Shown here: positions 57,236 to 64,000 of the stretch, piece by piece
How positions within the stretch are numbered: position 1 is the stretch's first letter
Layout: every line of letters begins with the position of its first letter
Assembly (NCBI RefSeq): GCF_000717335.1
Contig: NZ_JNYZ01000014.1
Span: forward strand, 1-64,000
Length of the DNA: 64,000 bases
DNA from: Amycolatopsis jejuensis
Lineage (GTDB): Bacteria; Actinomycetota; Actinomycetes; Mycobacteriales; Pseudonocardiaceae
Direction of reading: 5' to 3'
Notes under the pieces: generated by a model
The model's input: the letters and a program-made list of their open reading frames with translations, nothing else
What the model was told of the DNA's origin: nothing
Database searches by the model: none
Position numbers and translations under genes: made by a program

Positions 57236-59293
57236 GTGTCGAAGTTCCCGACCGTGCTGAAGCGGCTGGTCCTCGGGCGTCCGTTCCGCAGTGACCGGCT
57301 CTCCCACACTCTGCTGCCCAAGCGCATCGCGCTGCCGATCTTCGCCTCCGACGCGCTGTCCAGCGTGGCCTACGCGCCGGAGGAGATCTTCCTGACGCTG
57401 AGCGTCGCGGGCCTGTCCGCGTACGCCTTCGCGCCCTGGATCGGCGTCGCGGTCGCGCTGGTGATGCTCGTGGTCGTCGCCTCCTACCGGCAGAACGTGC
57501 ACGCCTATCCGAGCGGCGGCGGCGACTACGAGGTCGCCACCACCAACCTGGGCGGCAAGTTCGGCCTCACCGTCGCGAGCGCCCTGCTCGTGGACTACGT
57601 GCTCACCGTCGCGGTGTCCACCTCGTCCGGGGTGGCGAACATCGGGTCGGCGATCCCGTGGGTGGCCGACCACAAGGTGATCACGGCCGTGGTGATCGTC
57701 TCGATCCTCACCGCGCTCAACCTGCGCGGAGTGCGCGAATCGGGCAAAGCGTTCGCCATTCCGACCTACGGCTTCATCGCCGGGATCCTGATCATGGTCG
57801 TCTGGGGGTTGTTCCAGACCGTCACCGGCACCGAGATGCGCGCCGAGAGCGCGGGCTTCACGCTGCACGAGGAGGGCAACTGGGCGGGGATCGCGTTCGT
57901 GTTCCTGATCCTCCGGTCGTTCTCCTCCGGCGCCGCGGCGCTGACCGGGGTCGAGGCGATCAGCAACGGGGTGCCCGCGTTCCGCAAGCCGAAGTCGAAG
58001 AACGCGGCCACCACGCTGCTGCTGATGGGCGTGCTCGCGGTGACCATGCTCGTCGGGATCATCACGCTCGCGGTCGTCACCAAGGTCAACTTCGCGGAGG
58101 ACCCGGCGCGGCAGCTGGCCGGTGCGCCCGCGGGGTACGAGCAGAAGACGATCGTCGCGCAGATCGCGCATGCGGTGTTCGAGTCGTTCCCGCCCGCGTT
58201 CTACTACATCTCGTTCTCCACCGGCATCATCCTGCTGCTGGCCGCCAACACGGCGTTCAACGGCTTCCCGGTGCTCGGCTCGATCCTCGCGCAGGACCGG
58301 TACCTGCCGCGCCAGCTGCACACCCGCGGCGACCGGCTGGCATTCTCCAACGGCATCCTGTTCCTCGCGATCTTCGCGCTGGTGCTGATCATCGCGTTCG
58401 ACGCGGAGGTCACCCGGCTGATCCAGCTGTACATCGTGGGCGTGTTCGTGTCGTTCACGGTGAGCCAGGCGGGCATGATCCGGCACTGGAACCGCTTGCT
58501 GGCCAAGGAAACCGACCCGGCGGTGCGGCGGCGGATGCGCCGTTCGCAGACGGTGAACGCGATCGGCCTCACGATGACCGGCACCGTGCTGGTGATCGTG
58601 CTCATCACCAAGTTCCTGCTCGGCGCATGGATCGCAATCGCCGCCATGGTCGCGATCTTCGTCCTGATGACGGCGATCCGGAGGCACTACGACCGGGTCT
58701 CCGAGGAGCTCAAGGACATGGGCGAGGCGCCGACCGTGCTGCCCTCGCGCAACCACGCGATCGTGCTGGTGTCCAAACTGCACCGGCCGACGCTGCGTGC
58801 GCTGGCGTACGCCAAGGCAATGCGGCCGGACGTGCTCGAGGCGGTCACGGTCAACGTGGACGATGCAGACACGCGTCAGCTCACCCAGGAATGGGAAGCG
58901 CACAAGTTCAAGGTGCCGCTGAAGGTCGTCGAATCGCCGTACCGGGAAATCACGAAGCCGGTGCTGGACTACGTGAAGCGCGTGCGCGGCGCCAACCCGC
59001 GCGACGTGGTCACGGTGTTCATCCCGGAGTACGTGGTGGGACACTGGTGGGAGCAGGTGCTGCACAACCAGAGTGCGTTGCGGCTCAAGGGAAGGCTGCT
59101 CTTCCAGCCGGGCGTGGTCGTGGCCAGTGTGCCGTGGCAGCTGGAGTCGTCGGCGAAAGCGGCCGCGCGGGAACGGAAAACCCGTCCGGCGGCCGGTGAC
59201 GTGCGGCGTGGCTTCGCGGCCGGCTCCCCGCGTCCCGCGAACGGCGCGAAATCCGCTCAACCCTCCGAGACCACCAAGGAACCCGCTGAATGA
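57236..59293 (+). CDS. APC-family transporter with C-terminal soluble domain
   Basis: 685 residues from GTG 57236. Twelve spans (to about 500) opening with LPIFASDALSSVAYAPEEI, a hallmark of the KimA/YdaO-like group, then a ~150-residue cytoplasmic domain (HAIVLVSKLHRPTLRALAYA) resembling a USP/RCK-like fold, and a disordered tail. Relatives include c-di-AMP-regulated potassium importers; together with the adjacent ceoBC this suggests potassium uptake, an inference. Corresponds to Rv2690c. ATGA overlap with next gene. Confidence 0.85.
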   Translation: MSKFPTVLKRLVLGRPFRSDRLSHTLLPKRIALPIFASDALSSVAYAPEEIFLTLSVAGLSAYAFAPWIGVAVALVMLVVVASYRQNVHAYPSGGGDYEVATTNLGGKFGLTVASALLVDYVLTVAVSTSSGVANIGSAIPWVADHKVITAVVIVSILTALNLRGVRESGKAFAIPTYGFIAGILIMVVWGLFQTVTGTEMRAESAGFTLHEEGNWAGIAFVFLILRSFSSGAAALTGVEAISNGVPAFRKPKSKNAATTLLLMGVLAVTMLVGIITLAVVTKVNFAEDPARQLAGAPAGYEQKTIVAQIAHAVFESFPPAFYYISFSTGIILLLAANTAFNGFPVLGSILAQDRYLPRQLHTRGDRLAFSNGILFLAIFALVLIIAFDAEVTRLIQLYIVGVFVSFTVSQAGMIRHWNRLLAKETDPAVRRRMRRSQTVNAIGLTMTGTVLVIVLITKFLLGAWIAIAAMVAIFVLMTAIRRHYDRVSEELKDMGEAPTVLPSRNHAIVLVSKLHRPTLRALAYAKAMRPDVLEAVTVNVDDADTRQLTQEWEAHKFKVPLKVVESPYREITKPVLDYVKRVRGANPRDVVTVFIPEYVVGHWWEQVLHNQSALRLKGRLLFQPGVVVASVPWQLESSAKAAARERKTRPAAGDVRRGFAAGSPRPANGAKSAQPSETTKEPAE

Positions 59294-60480
59294 CGGAAAA
59301 CTGGCTGGGCCGCACGCTGGAGCTGGAAGTCGGCCCGGTCGCGCACGGCGGACACTGTGTGTCCCGAGTGGACGGACGGGTGGTGTTCGTACGGCACGCG
59401 TTGCCGGGCGAACAGGTACGGGCGGAGGTCACCGAGGACAAGGGCGGATCGTTCTGCCGGGCCGATGCGGTCGAGGTACTCGATCCGTCGGAGTACCGGG
59501 TCCCGCCGCCGTGTCCGCTTGCTGCGCCGGGCGGCTGTGGTGGCTGCGATTGGCAGCACGCCGATCCGGGGTACCAGCGTGAGCTGAAGGCTGCGGTGGT
59601 CGCCGAGCAGCTGCAGCGGCTGGCCGGGATTTCCCGTGCGGTGGAGGTGGAAGCGCTGGACGGCGGTCCGCTCGGCTGGCGCAGCCGGGTGCGGCTGGTC
59701 GCCGGTCGGGACGGGCGCGCGGGGTTGCGTGCGCACCACAGCCACCGCGTGATCCCGCTCGACGACTGCCCGATCGCGGTGCCGGGGTCGCTCGAAACAG
59801 CGCTGGGCAAGCGCTGGCGGCCGGGGACGGAACTGGAGGTCACCAGCGACGGCGACGGGCACCTGCACCTGCGTGAGCTGGCGACGGTCCGCGGGCGGAC
59901 CCAGGGTAAGCAGCTGTCCGGCGGTCTGGCGGTGCAGCACGCCGCGGGCCGCGACTGGCGGCTCGACGCGCACGGATTCTGGCAGGTGCACCCGCTCGCC
60001 GCGGACACCTTCGCGCAGCTCGTGGCTTCGTGGGCGGAAGCGCCACAGGGTGGGGTCGCATGGGATTTGTACGCCGGGGTCGGGCTTTTCGCTTCGGTGC
60101 TGGCGGAGCAGGTCGGCCCGTCGGGGCACGTGCTGGCGGTGGAATCCGGGCGCCGCGCGGTGTCCGACGGGGAACGCAACCTCGCCGACCTGCCGCAGGT
60201 GAGCTGGCAGGCGGGACGGGTCGAGCACCTCGTCGCGGACGCCCCGAAACCGGTCGACGTGGTGGTGCTCGACCCGCCGCGCAAGGGCGCCGGACGGGCG
60301 GTCGTCGAGGCGATCGCGGCGGGCGAGCCGGACCGGATCGTGTACGTCGCGTGTGATCCGGCCGCGTTGGCGCGGGACGTGGCTTTCTTTGCGGGGCACG
60401 GGTATTCGCTCACCGACCTGCGAGCGTTCGACGCGTTCCCGATGACGCATCACGTGGAGTGTGTCGCGCTGCTTCAGTGA
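59290..60480 (+). CDS. TRAM-domain class I RNA (uracil-5-)methyltransferase
   Basis: 396 residues. N-terminal TRAM RNA-binding domain (about 1-60), a cysteine cluster CPLAAPGGCGGCDWQH that may hold an iron-sulfur cluster as in RlmD, SAM site AWDLYAGVGLFA, catalytic region DPPRKGAG and YVACDPAALARD with the nucleophile Cys. Methylates U in tRNA or rRNA. Corresponds to Rv2689c. Its last 7 bp overlap the convergent siderophore-binding gene. Confidence 0.9.
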   Translation: MTENWLGRTLELEVGPVAHGGHCVSRVDGRVVFVRHALPGEQVRAEVTEDKGGSFCRADAVEVLDPSEYRVPPPCPLAAPGGCGGCDWQHADPGYQRELKAAVVAEQLQRLAGISRAVEVEALDGGPLGWRSRVRLVAGRDGRAGLRAHHSHRVIPLDDCPIAVPGSLETALGKRWRPGTELEVTSDGDGHLHLRELATVRGRTQGKQLSGGLAVQHAAGRDWRLDAHGFWQVHPLAADTFAQLVASWAEAPQGGVAWDLYAGVGLFASVLAEQVGPSGHVLAVESGRRAVSDGERNLADLPQVSWQAGRVEHLVADAPKPVDVVVLDPPRKGAGRAVVEAIAAGEPDRIVYVACDPAALARDVAFFAGHGYSLTDLRAFDAFPMTHHVECVALLQ

Positions 60481-62126
60481 AGCGCGGCGGCGATCTTGGG
60501 CACGCATTCCTTGAGCCCGTACGGCACGCTCAGCGCAGTCGGGAAGGCGAGCGCGATGGCGGTCGTCATGTCGAGCGGGATGTAGGAACCGCGCCGGACT
60601 GCGGGCAGCTGCTGGAAAAGCGGCTCGGCCTCGAGACGTTTGCGGCTGTCGGGGGTGGCGTAGGTCAGCACGAGGACGTCGGCGTCGAGGAGGTCGAGGC
60701 GCTCCGGGCTGATCTGCGAACGACCGGGGATCGACGTGTTCGGCAGCGACGTCACCTTCGGCGACAACACGAGCCCGAGCTGGGCGAGGAACAGCGCGGA
60801 CGCGTCCTGCGGGCTGGAGATCGTGGTGACGGTTTCGCCGGTCACCGGCCCGATGGTGAACGTGCGGCCGGCGAACTTCGGGTTGGCTGATTTTGCTGCG
60901 GAGATCGCGGACTCGACCTCGCCGACCAGCCGTTCGGCCTCGGCGGACCGCCCGAGCGCGGAGCCGATCCGGCGCGTGGTGACCTGCCAGGTGTCCTTGT
61001 TGTAGCCGGTGTCGGGGGAGATGGTCGGCGCGATCCCGGTGAGGGTCGGATAGTCCTGGGCGAGCGCCGGACGATCGGTGCCGAGAATGAGGTCCGGCTT
61101 GGCGGCGGCGATGCGCTCGAAGGGGAGCTGGGCGTCGGCGTAGAGCTGGGGGAGACGGTCCCCGGCGCGGGCGCGCAGCCAGGGCGAGGTGCCGCCGGGA
61201 AGGAACTTGCTGAGATCCGGGGTGAGCAGAGGGACAACGCCGAGCGCGACGGCCGCATCGGTGTCCCGGTACTGCCCGACGGAGACGACCCGCTCCGGCT
61301 TGCGCGCGACTGTGGCGGTTCCCTGCACACCCCGGACTTCGACGGGGAAGCCCGGACCTGCTGGGGCGGTGGTTTCGCCGGAGGGGCTGCCGCAGGCCGC
61401 GAGGGCGGCGGTTGCGGAGAGGGCACCGGCGGCGCGGAGGAAGGTACGGCGGGAGGTTCCGGCGGGGAGGACGCCGCCCTTGGCAATGGGGGCGATGCCG
61501 GGGGTGGGTGTGGCGGCGGGGTGGGTTGCGTGGCTGTCTTTGGGGGTGTGAGGGATGGTGCGGTCGGGCGTGTCGGTGGGGGAGAAGCCGGTGGCGGGCG
61601 TGGCGGCCGGGTGGAAGGCACGGCTGTCCGTGGCGGCGCGGTTGGACATTGTGGAGGTGAGGATGCCGCGGCTCGGCGTGGCCGCGGGGCGGACGACGCG
61701 GCTGCCTGTGGCGACCGGAGGGATGGCGCGGTTGGGCACTGCAGAGGGGATGGTGCCGCGGCTCGGTGTGGCCGCGGGGCCGACGACGCGGCTGGGCGTG
61801 GCACTGGGGGAGATGCCGCGGCTCGGCGTGGCCGTGGGGCCGACGACGCGGCTGTCCTTGGCGGTTGGCCGGATAGGGCGGTCGGGTGTGGCGGTGGGGG
61901 AGTTGCCGGGGCCGGGCGTGACGGCACTGCTGCCCGTGGCGTTTGGTGCGACGGTGCGGCTGGACGTCACCGTGGGGAGGCTGCCAGGGCCTGGTGTTGC
62001 CGTGGAATGGGCGGCGCGGCTGGACGTCGCGGCAGGAGGGACGTCGCGGCCGGGCGTCGTGGAGGGGAGGGTGCCACGGCCGGGCGTGGTCATGCGGTGG
62101 GCCGAGGCGGAGTCGTGTGCGGGCAT
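60474..62126 (-). CDS. Iron-siderophore binding lipoprotein with decapeptide-repeat N-extension
   Basis: 550 residues. Residues 250-550 form a FecB-type binding fold (ERVVSVGQYRDTDAAVALGV, KPDLILGTDRP). A Tat motif SRRTFLRAAG (225-234) and lipobox ALAAC (Cys245) precede it, so it should be exported folded and lipid-anchored. Residues about 11-218 are an abnormal Pro/Ser/Thr/Ala tandem decapeptide repeat (type PSRVVGPTAT). No ATG, GTG or TTG occurs in the 64 codons before the twin arginines after Met160, and the IdeR box plus -10 lies directly before ATG 62126, so at least part of the extension must be translated. No permease or ATPase gene adjacent. Confidence 0.82.
   Translation of the reverse strand: MPAHDSASAHRMTTPGRGTLPSTTPGRDVPPAATSSRAAHSTATPGPGSLPTVTSSRTVAPNATGSSAVTPGPGNSPTATPDRPIRPTAKDSRVVGPTATPSRGISPSATPSRVVGPAATPSRGTIPSAVPNRAIPPVATGSRVVRPAATPSRGILTSTMSNRAATDSRAFHPAATPATGFSPTDTPDRTIPHTPKDSHATHPAATPTPGIAPIAKGGVLPAGTSRRTFLRAAGALSATAALAACGSPSGETTAPAGPGFPVEVRGVQGTATVARKPERVVSVGQYRDTDAAVALGVVPLLTPDLSKFLPGGTSPWLRARAGDRLPQLYADAQLPFERIAAAKPDLILGTDRPALAQDYPTLTGIAPTISPDTGYNKDTWQVTTRRIGSALGRSAEAERLVGEVESAISAAKSANPKFAGRTFTIGPVTGETVTTISSPQDASALFLAQLGLVLSPKVTSLPNTSIPGRSQISPERLDLLDADVLVLTYATPDSRKRLEAEPLFQQLPAVRRGSYIPLDMTTAIALAFPTALSVPYGLKECVPKIAAALH
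61473..62096. repeat. 30-bp minisatellite, about 20 units, inside a coding frame
   Basis: Degenerate 30-bp units (plus-strand type CGGCTCGGCGTGGCCGYGGG) in near-perfect register, with one or two small indels that keep the minus-strand frame open. Several plus-strand frames are also open for the same reason and are not genes. Confidence 0.8.
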
Positions 62127-62132
62127 GCGCGG

Positions 62133-62154
62133 ATATTAGGTTAGCTTTGCCTAT
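62133..62154 (-). promoter_or_regulatory. IdeR/DmdR iron box overlapping a leaderless promoter
   Basis: TTAGGTTAGCTTTGCCTAT (62136-62154) agrees with 14 of 19 positions of the IdeR consensus. Minus-strand TAATAT (62138-62133) lies 6 nt before ATG 62126. Iron-loaded repressor would cover the -10 box. Confidence 0.65.
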
Positions 62155-62220
62155 TTTTCCAGAGACCGCCTCCGCTCAAGTGAGCGCCCATGACGGTTCT
62201 CACTGGCGCGCCACCGGCCA

Positions 62221-62658
62221 TCACGGAGCTTTCGGGCGCTGCACAGCAGCGGCGGCGGCAAGCCCGGTCGCGGTCAGGACCAGGCCGGACGCCAGGAGGA
62301 CCCACGTCCCGGCAGCGGGCCGGATCTCGGCGGCCGGGGCGAGGTCGCCGGCGCGGGGGAGGGTGATCAGGACGTACCGCAGCAGGACGCCGGCCACCGC
62401 GAGGCCCGCGAGGGTGGCGAAGGCCAGTGGTTCGTCGCGGCGTCGGCGGAGGGTCAGCAGGGCGAGCGCGAAAGCCAGGGCCAGTGCCGCGGCGCAGGCC
62501 AGCCGTAGGCCCAGGTCGAGGTCCGGTTCGGGGGTGCCGGACGGGAGCCGCGTGGTGAGGTAGTGCGCGGTCGGCAAGGCGAGTCCGGCTCCGCCACCCA
62601 CCGCGGCGGCCACGCCTGCCCACGCGCGCACCCTGCGGAACGCCCGATCGCCTGCCAC
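62221..62658 (-). CDS. Small four-helix membrane protein
   Basis: 145 residues with four predicted spans (about 11-30, 48-68, 78-96, 108-130) and an RRRRDE loop. No family recognised. GTG 62658 has TAGAAT 7 nt upstream, so leaderless. Divergent from the peptidase gene. Confidence 0.62.
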   Translation of the reverse strand: MAGDRAFRRVRAWAGVAAAVGGGAGLALPTAHYLTTRLPSGTPEPDLDLGLRLACAAALALAFALALLTLRRRRDEPLAFATLAGLAVAGVLLRYVLITLPRAGDLAPAAEIRPAAGTWVLLASGLVLTATGLAAAAAVQRPKAP

Positions 62659-62665
62659 GAACCGG

Positions 62666-62671
62666 ATTCTA
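62666..62671 (-). promoter_or_regulatory. Candidate -10 box, leaderless membrane-protein gene
   Basis: Minus-strand TAGAAT 7 nt before GTG 62658, very close to TATAAT. Confidence 0.5.
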
Positions 62672-62729
62672 CGGGCCTGGGACCGGTTGCCCAGGGTGCT
62701 TCCGGAGTAGCGGCAGGCCGCCATTGAAG

Positions 62730-62745
62730 TGTGATGCTGATCACA
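62730..62745. promoter_or_regulatory. CRP/GlxR-type operator
   Basis: TGTGATGCTGATCACA matches TGTGA-N6-TCACA exactly. It lies 93 bp before the peptidase ATG and 71 bp before the divergent GTG, so cAMP-responsive control of either gene is possible. Confidence 0.5.
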
Positions 62746-62789
62746 AAATCGCGTCCAGAGAACCTGGACGATCTCCACCGCGACTGACC

Positions 62790-62818
62790 GGATGAGTACC
62801 GGCAAGGTGCTCATCCGG
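62790..62818. other. Hairpin in the peptidase leader
   Basis: CCGGATGAG and CTCATCCGG arms with an 11-nt loop, ending about 20 nt before ATG 62839. Attenuation or RNA stability role unknown. Confidence 0.4.
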
Positions 62819-62838
62819 GTACTTCCGAGGGGTGGAAC

Positions 62839-64000
62839 ATGGTGGTGCGCAAGCTCGTGACCCTGGTGGTCGTGGTCATGGCGAGTGTGGTGGTGGTCGT
62901 CCAACCGGCCGCGGCGGAGGTGTCGTGGACACCCTGTACGAAGCTGGCTGCGTCGTGGCCGAAATCCGCTGGCACGAGCGCGGAATGCACCACGGTCACC
63001 GTGCCGGTCGATTACGCGCGGCCGGACGGGCGCACGGTCGCGATCGCGGTGGACCGGATTCCGGCGTCCGATCGCGCGCACCGGCGGGGCGTGCTGGTGC
63101 TGAATCCGGGCGGGCCGGGTGGCACCGGTGTCTCGATGCCGGAGCGGATCCGGCAGAGCAGGCTCGCGGAGCTGGGCAAGTACTACGACCTGGTCGGGTT
63201 CGATCCGCGCGGTACCGGGTACAGCGCGCAGATCTCGTGCCAGGCCATGGGCGGTGGGCCGGAACCGAAACCGGGCCAGTCCGCGAAAGACCAGACAGTG
63301 GCCCGGATTCTCTGGCGCGCCGACCAGTTCGGCGAGTGCGAGGCGAAGGATCCGGAGTTCGCGCGCACCCTCAGCGCGGACACGATCGCGCGCGACGTCG
63401 ACCGCATCCGGCAGGCACTGGGCGAGGAAAAGATCAGCTATTACGGCATTTCGTGGGGGACCGGACTGGGCGCGGCGTACCGGAGCCGCTTCGACGAGCA
63501 CGTCGACAAGATGGCTCTCGACTCTGCGCTGCCTGCCACCATGGACCTCGACCGTTTCGAATGGAGCCAATCCGAGGCGGGCGACGCGAACGTACGCCGG
63601 TTCGCCGATTGGATGGCTGCCCGCGACGCAGTCCTGCACCTGGGCCGGACAGGCGACGCGGTACTGGACACGGTCCGAGCCATCCGCGACGAGGCCGACG
63701 CCCATCCCCGGCAGATCGTGGAACACGACACGCCGGTCACCCTGAACGGAGCCTGGGTGATGAACCAGCTCTACGCGAGGTCGCCGGACTGGGGAACGGC
63801 AGCGTCCGCGCTGGCCGCGCTGCACGCCGGCAAAGACCCGGTGGTGGAACCCAGCAAGGCTCCGGCGACCGTATTCGGCTGGGACGAAAAGCGGCCGCTG
63901 GCGCTGAACCGGTACGTCCAGCACGCAGTCAACTGCAACGACTCCACCGGAACCCGCGACATGGACGAAATGTGGCGCAAACTCTCCGCCCTCAAGGCCG
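62839..64000 (+). CDS. Secreted TAP-like alpha/beta hydrolase peptidase (partial)
   Basis: First 387 residues of a protein cut by the window end; relatives are about 480-520 residues. Sec signal peptide (1-26, ending PAAA-E). Domain with NPGGPGG oxyanion motif, GFDPRGTG, and nucleophile elbow YGISWGTGLGAAY, as in Streptomyces tripeptidyl aminopeptidases (SlpD/E, Tap). The catalytic Asp and His and the TAP C-domain lie beyond the edge. ATG follows GAGGGG. A CRP-like box and a hairpin sit upstream. Confidence 0.87.
   Translation, partial: MVVRKLVTLVVVVMASVVVVVQPAAAEVSWTPCTKLAASWPKSAGTSAECTTVTVPVDYARPDGRTVAIAVDRIPASDRAHRRGVLVLNPGGPGGTGVSMPERIRQSRLAELGKYYDLVGFDPRGTGYSAQISCQAMGGGPEPKPGQSAKDQTVARILWRADQFGECEAKDPEFARTLSADTIARDVDRIRQALGEEKISYYGISWGTGLGAAYRSRFDEHVDKMALDSALPATMDLDRFEWSQSEAGDANVRRFADWMAARDAVLHLGRTGDAVLDTVRAIRDEADAHPRQIVEHDTPVTLNGAWVMNQLYARSPDWGTAASALAALHAGKDPVVEPSKAPATVFGWDEKRPLALNRYVQHAVNCNDSTGTRDMDEMWRKLSALKA

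Noticed and set aside
61521..62144. Plus-strand glycine/arginine-rich ORFs of ~200 codons over the minisatellite
   Set aside because: Open because a 30-bp repeat without stops keeps several frames open; no promoter or binding site, and the opposite frame runs into a recognisable binding protein.

Overview
The window is about 70% G+C, gene-dense actinobacterial DNA. It most resembles Pseudonocardiaceae, probably Amycolatopsis: GTG starts are common, there is a SigA/SigB pair, actinobacteria-specific DUF3039, DUF3093, DUF3099, DUF3159, DUF3710, DUF4193 and DUF7455 proteins occur, several genes look leaderless, and small palindromic repeats sit between convergent genes. The genus is an inference. 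No rRNA, tRNA, CRISPR array, phage gene or transposase was seen.

Left part (1-9.9 kb): a G-rich nested tandem repeat, an amino acid permease, then a GntR regulator and a tightly overlapping six-gene phosphonate operon (FAD oxidoreductase, phosphonatase-like hydrolase, PhnSTUV-type 2-aminoethylphosphonate transporter). Two paralogous lipoproteins follow, each with what looks like its own ECF-type promoter placed directly before the start codon. Next (9.9-24.5 kb) come a class I fumarase, a 1.4 kb repeat-filled gap with a 37-bp tandem array, SigB with a SigH/SigR-like promoter, a methyltransferase-dtd pair, an M20 amidohydrolase, the psuG-psuK pseudouridine catabolic pair, DUF3039, a BrkB-family membrane protein, and a helicase preceded by a possible coupled leader peptide.

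Middle (24.5-46.1 kb): a xylFGH-type sugar ABC operon with a ROK repressor and a candidate operator; DUF7455; a RhtA-like exporter, glutamine-synthetase-like enzyme and DUF6885-like partner; a two-component system upstream of a cationic amino acid permease; small membrane proteins; an N-truncated APH-fold kinase; and a peptide ABC operon (dppB-dppC-dppDF-dppA) with fused ATPases and the binding protein last.

Right part (46.6-60.5 kb) is colinear with M. tuberculosis Rv2703 back to Rv2689c: sigA, ppgK, suhB, cei, DUF4193, DUF3093, dut, DUF3710, an alpha/beta hydrolase, an OB-fold protein, DUF3159, two TrkA-type RCK proteins (ceoC, ceoB), an APC transporter and a TRAM-type RNA methyltransferase. 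The window closes with an iron-regulated siderophore-binding lipoprotein carrying an abnormal ~220-residue decapeptide-repeat N-terminus, a small membrane protein, and a secreted TAP-like peptidase cut by the window edge.

The most unusual signals are (i) the 30-bp minisatellite read in frame ahead of the Tat/lipoprotein signal of the siderophore-binding protein, under an IdeR-like box; (ii) a five-copy family of ~50-bp near-perfect palindromes at gene 3' ends, some within larger duplicated modules; (iii) widespread leaderless promoters, including a back-to-back pair in the 24-bp dut/DUF3093 gap and probable leaderless leader peptides; and (iv) the duplicated ECF-promoter lipoproteins.
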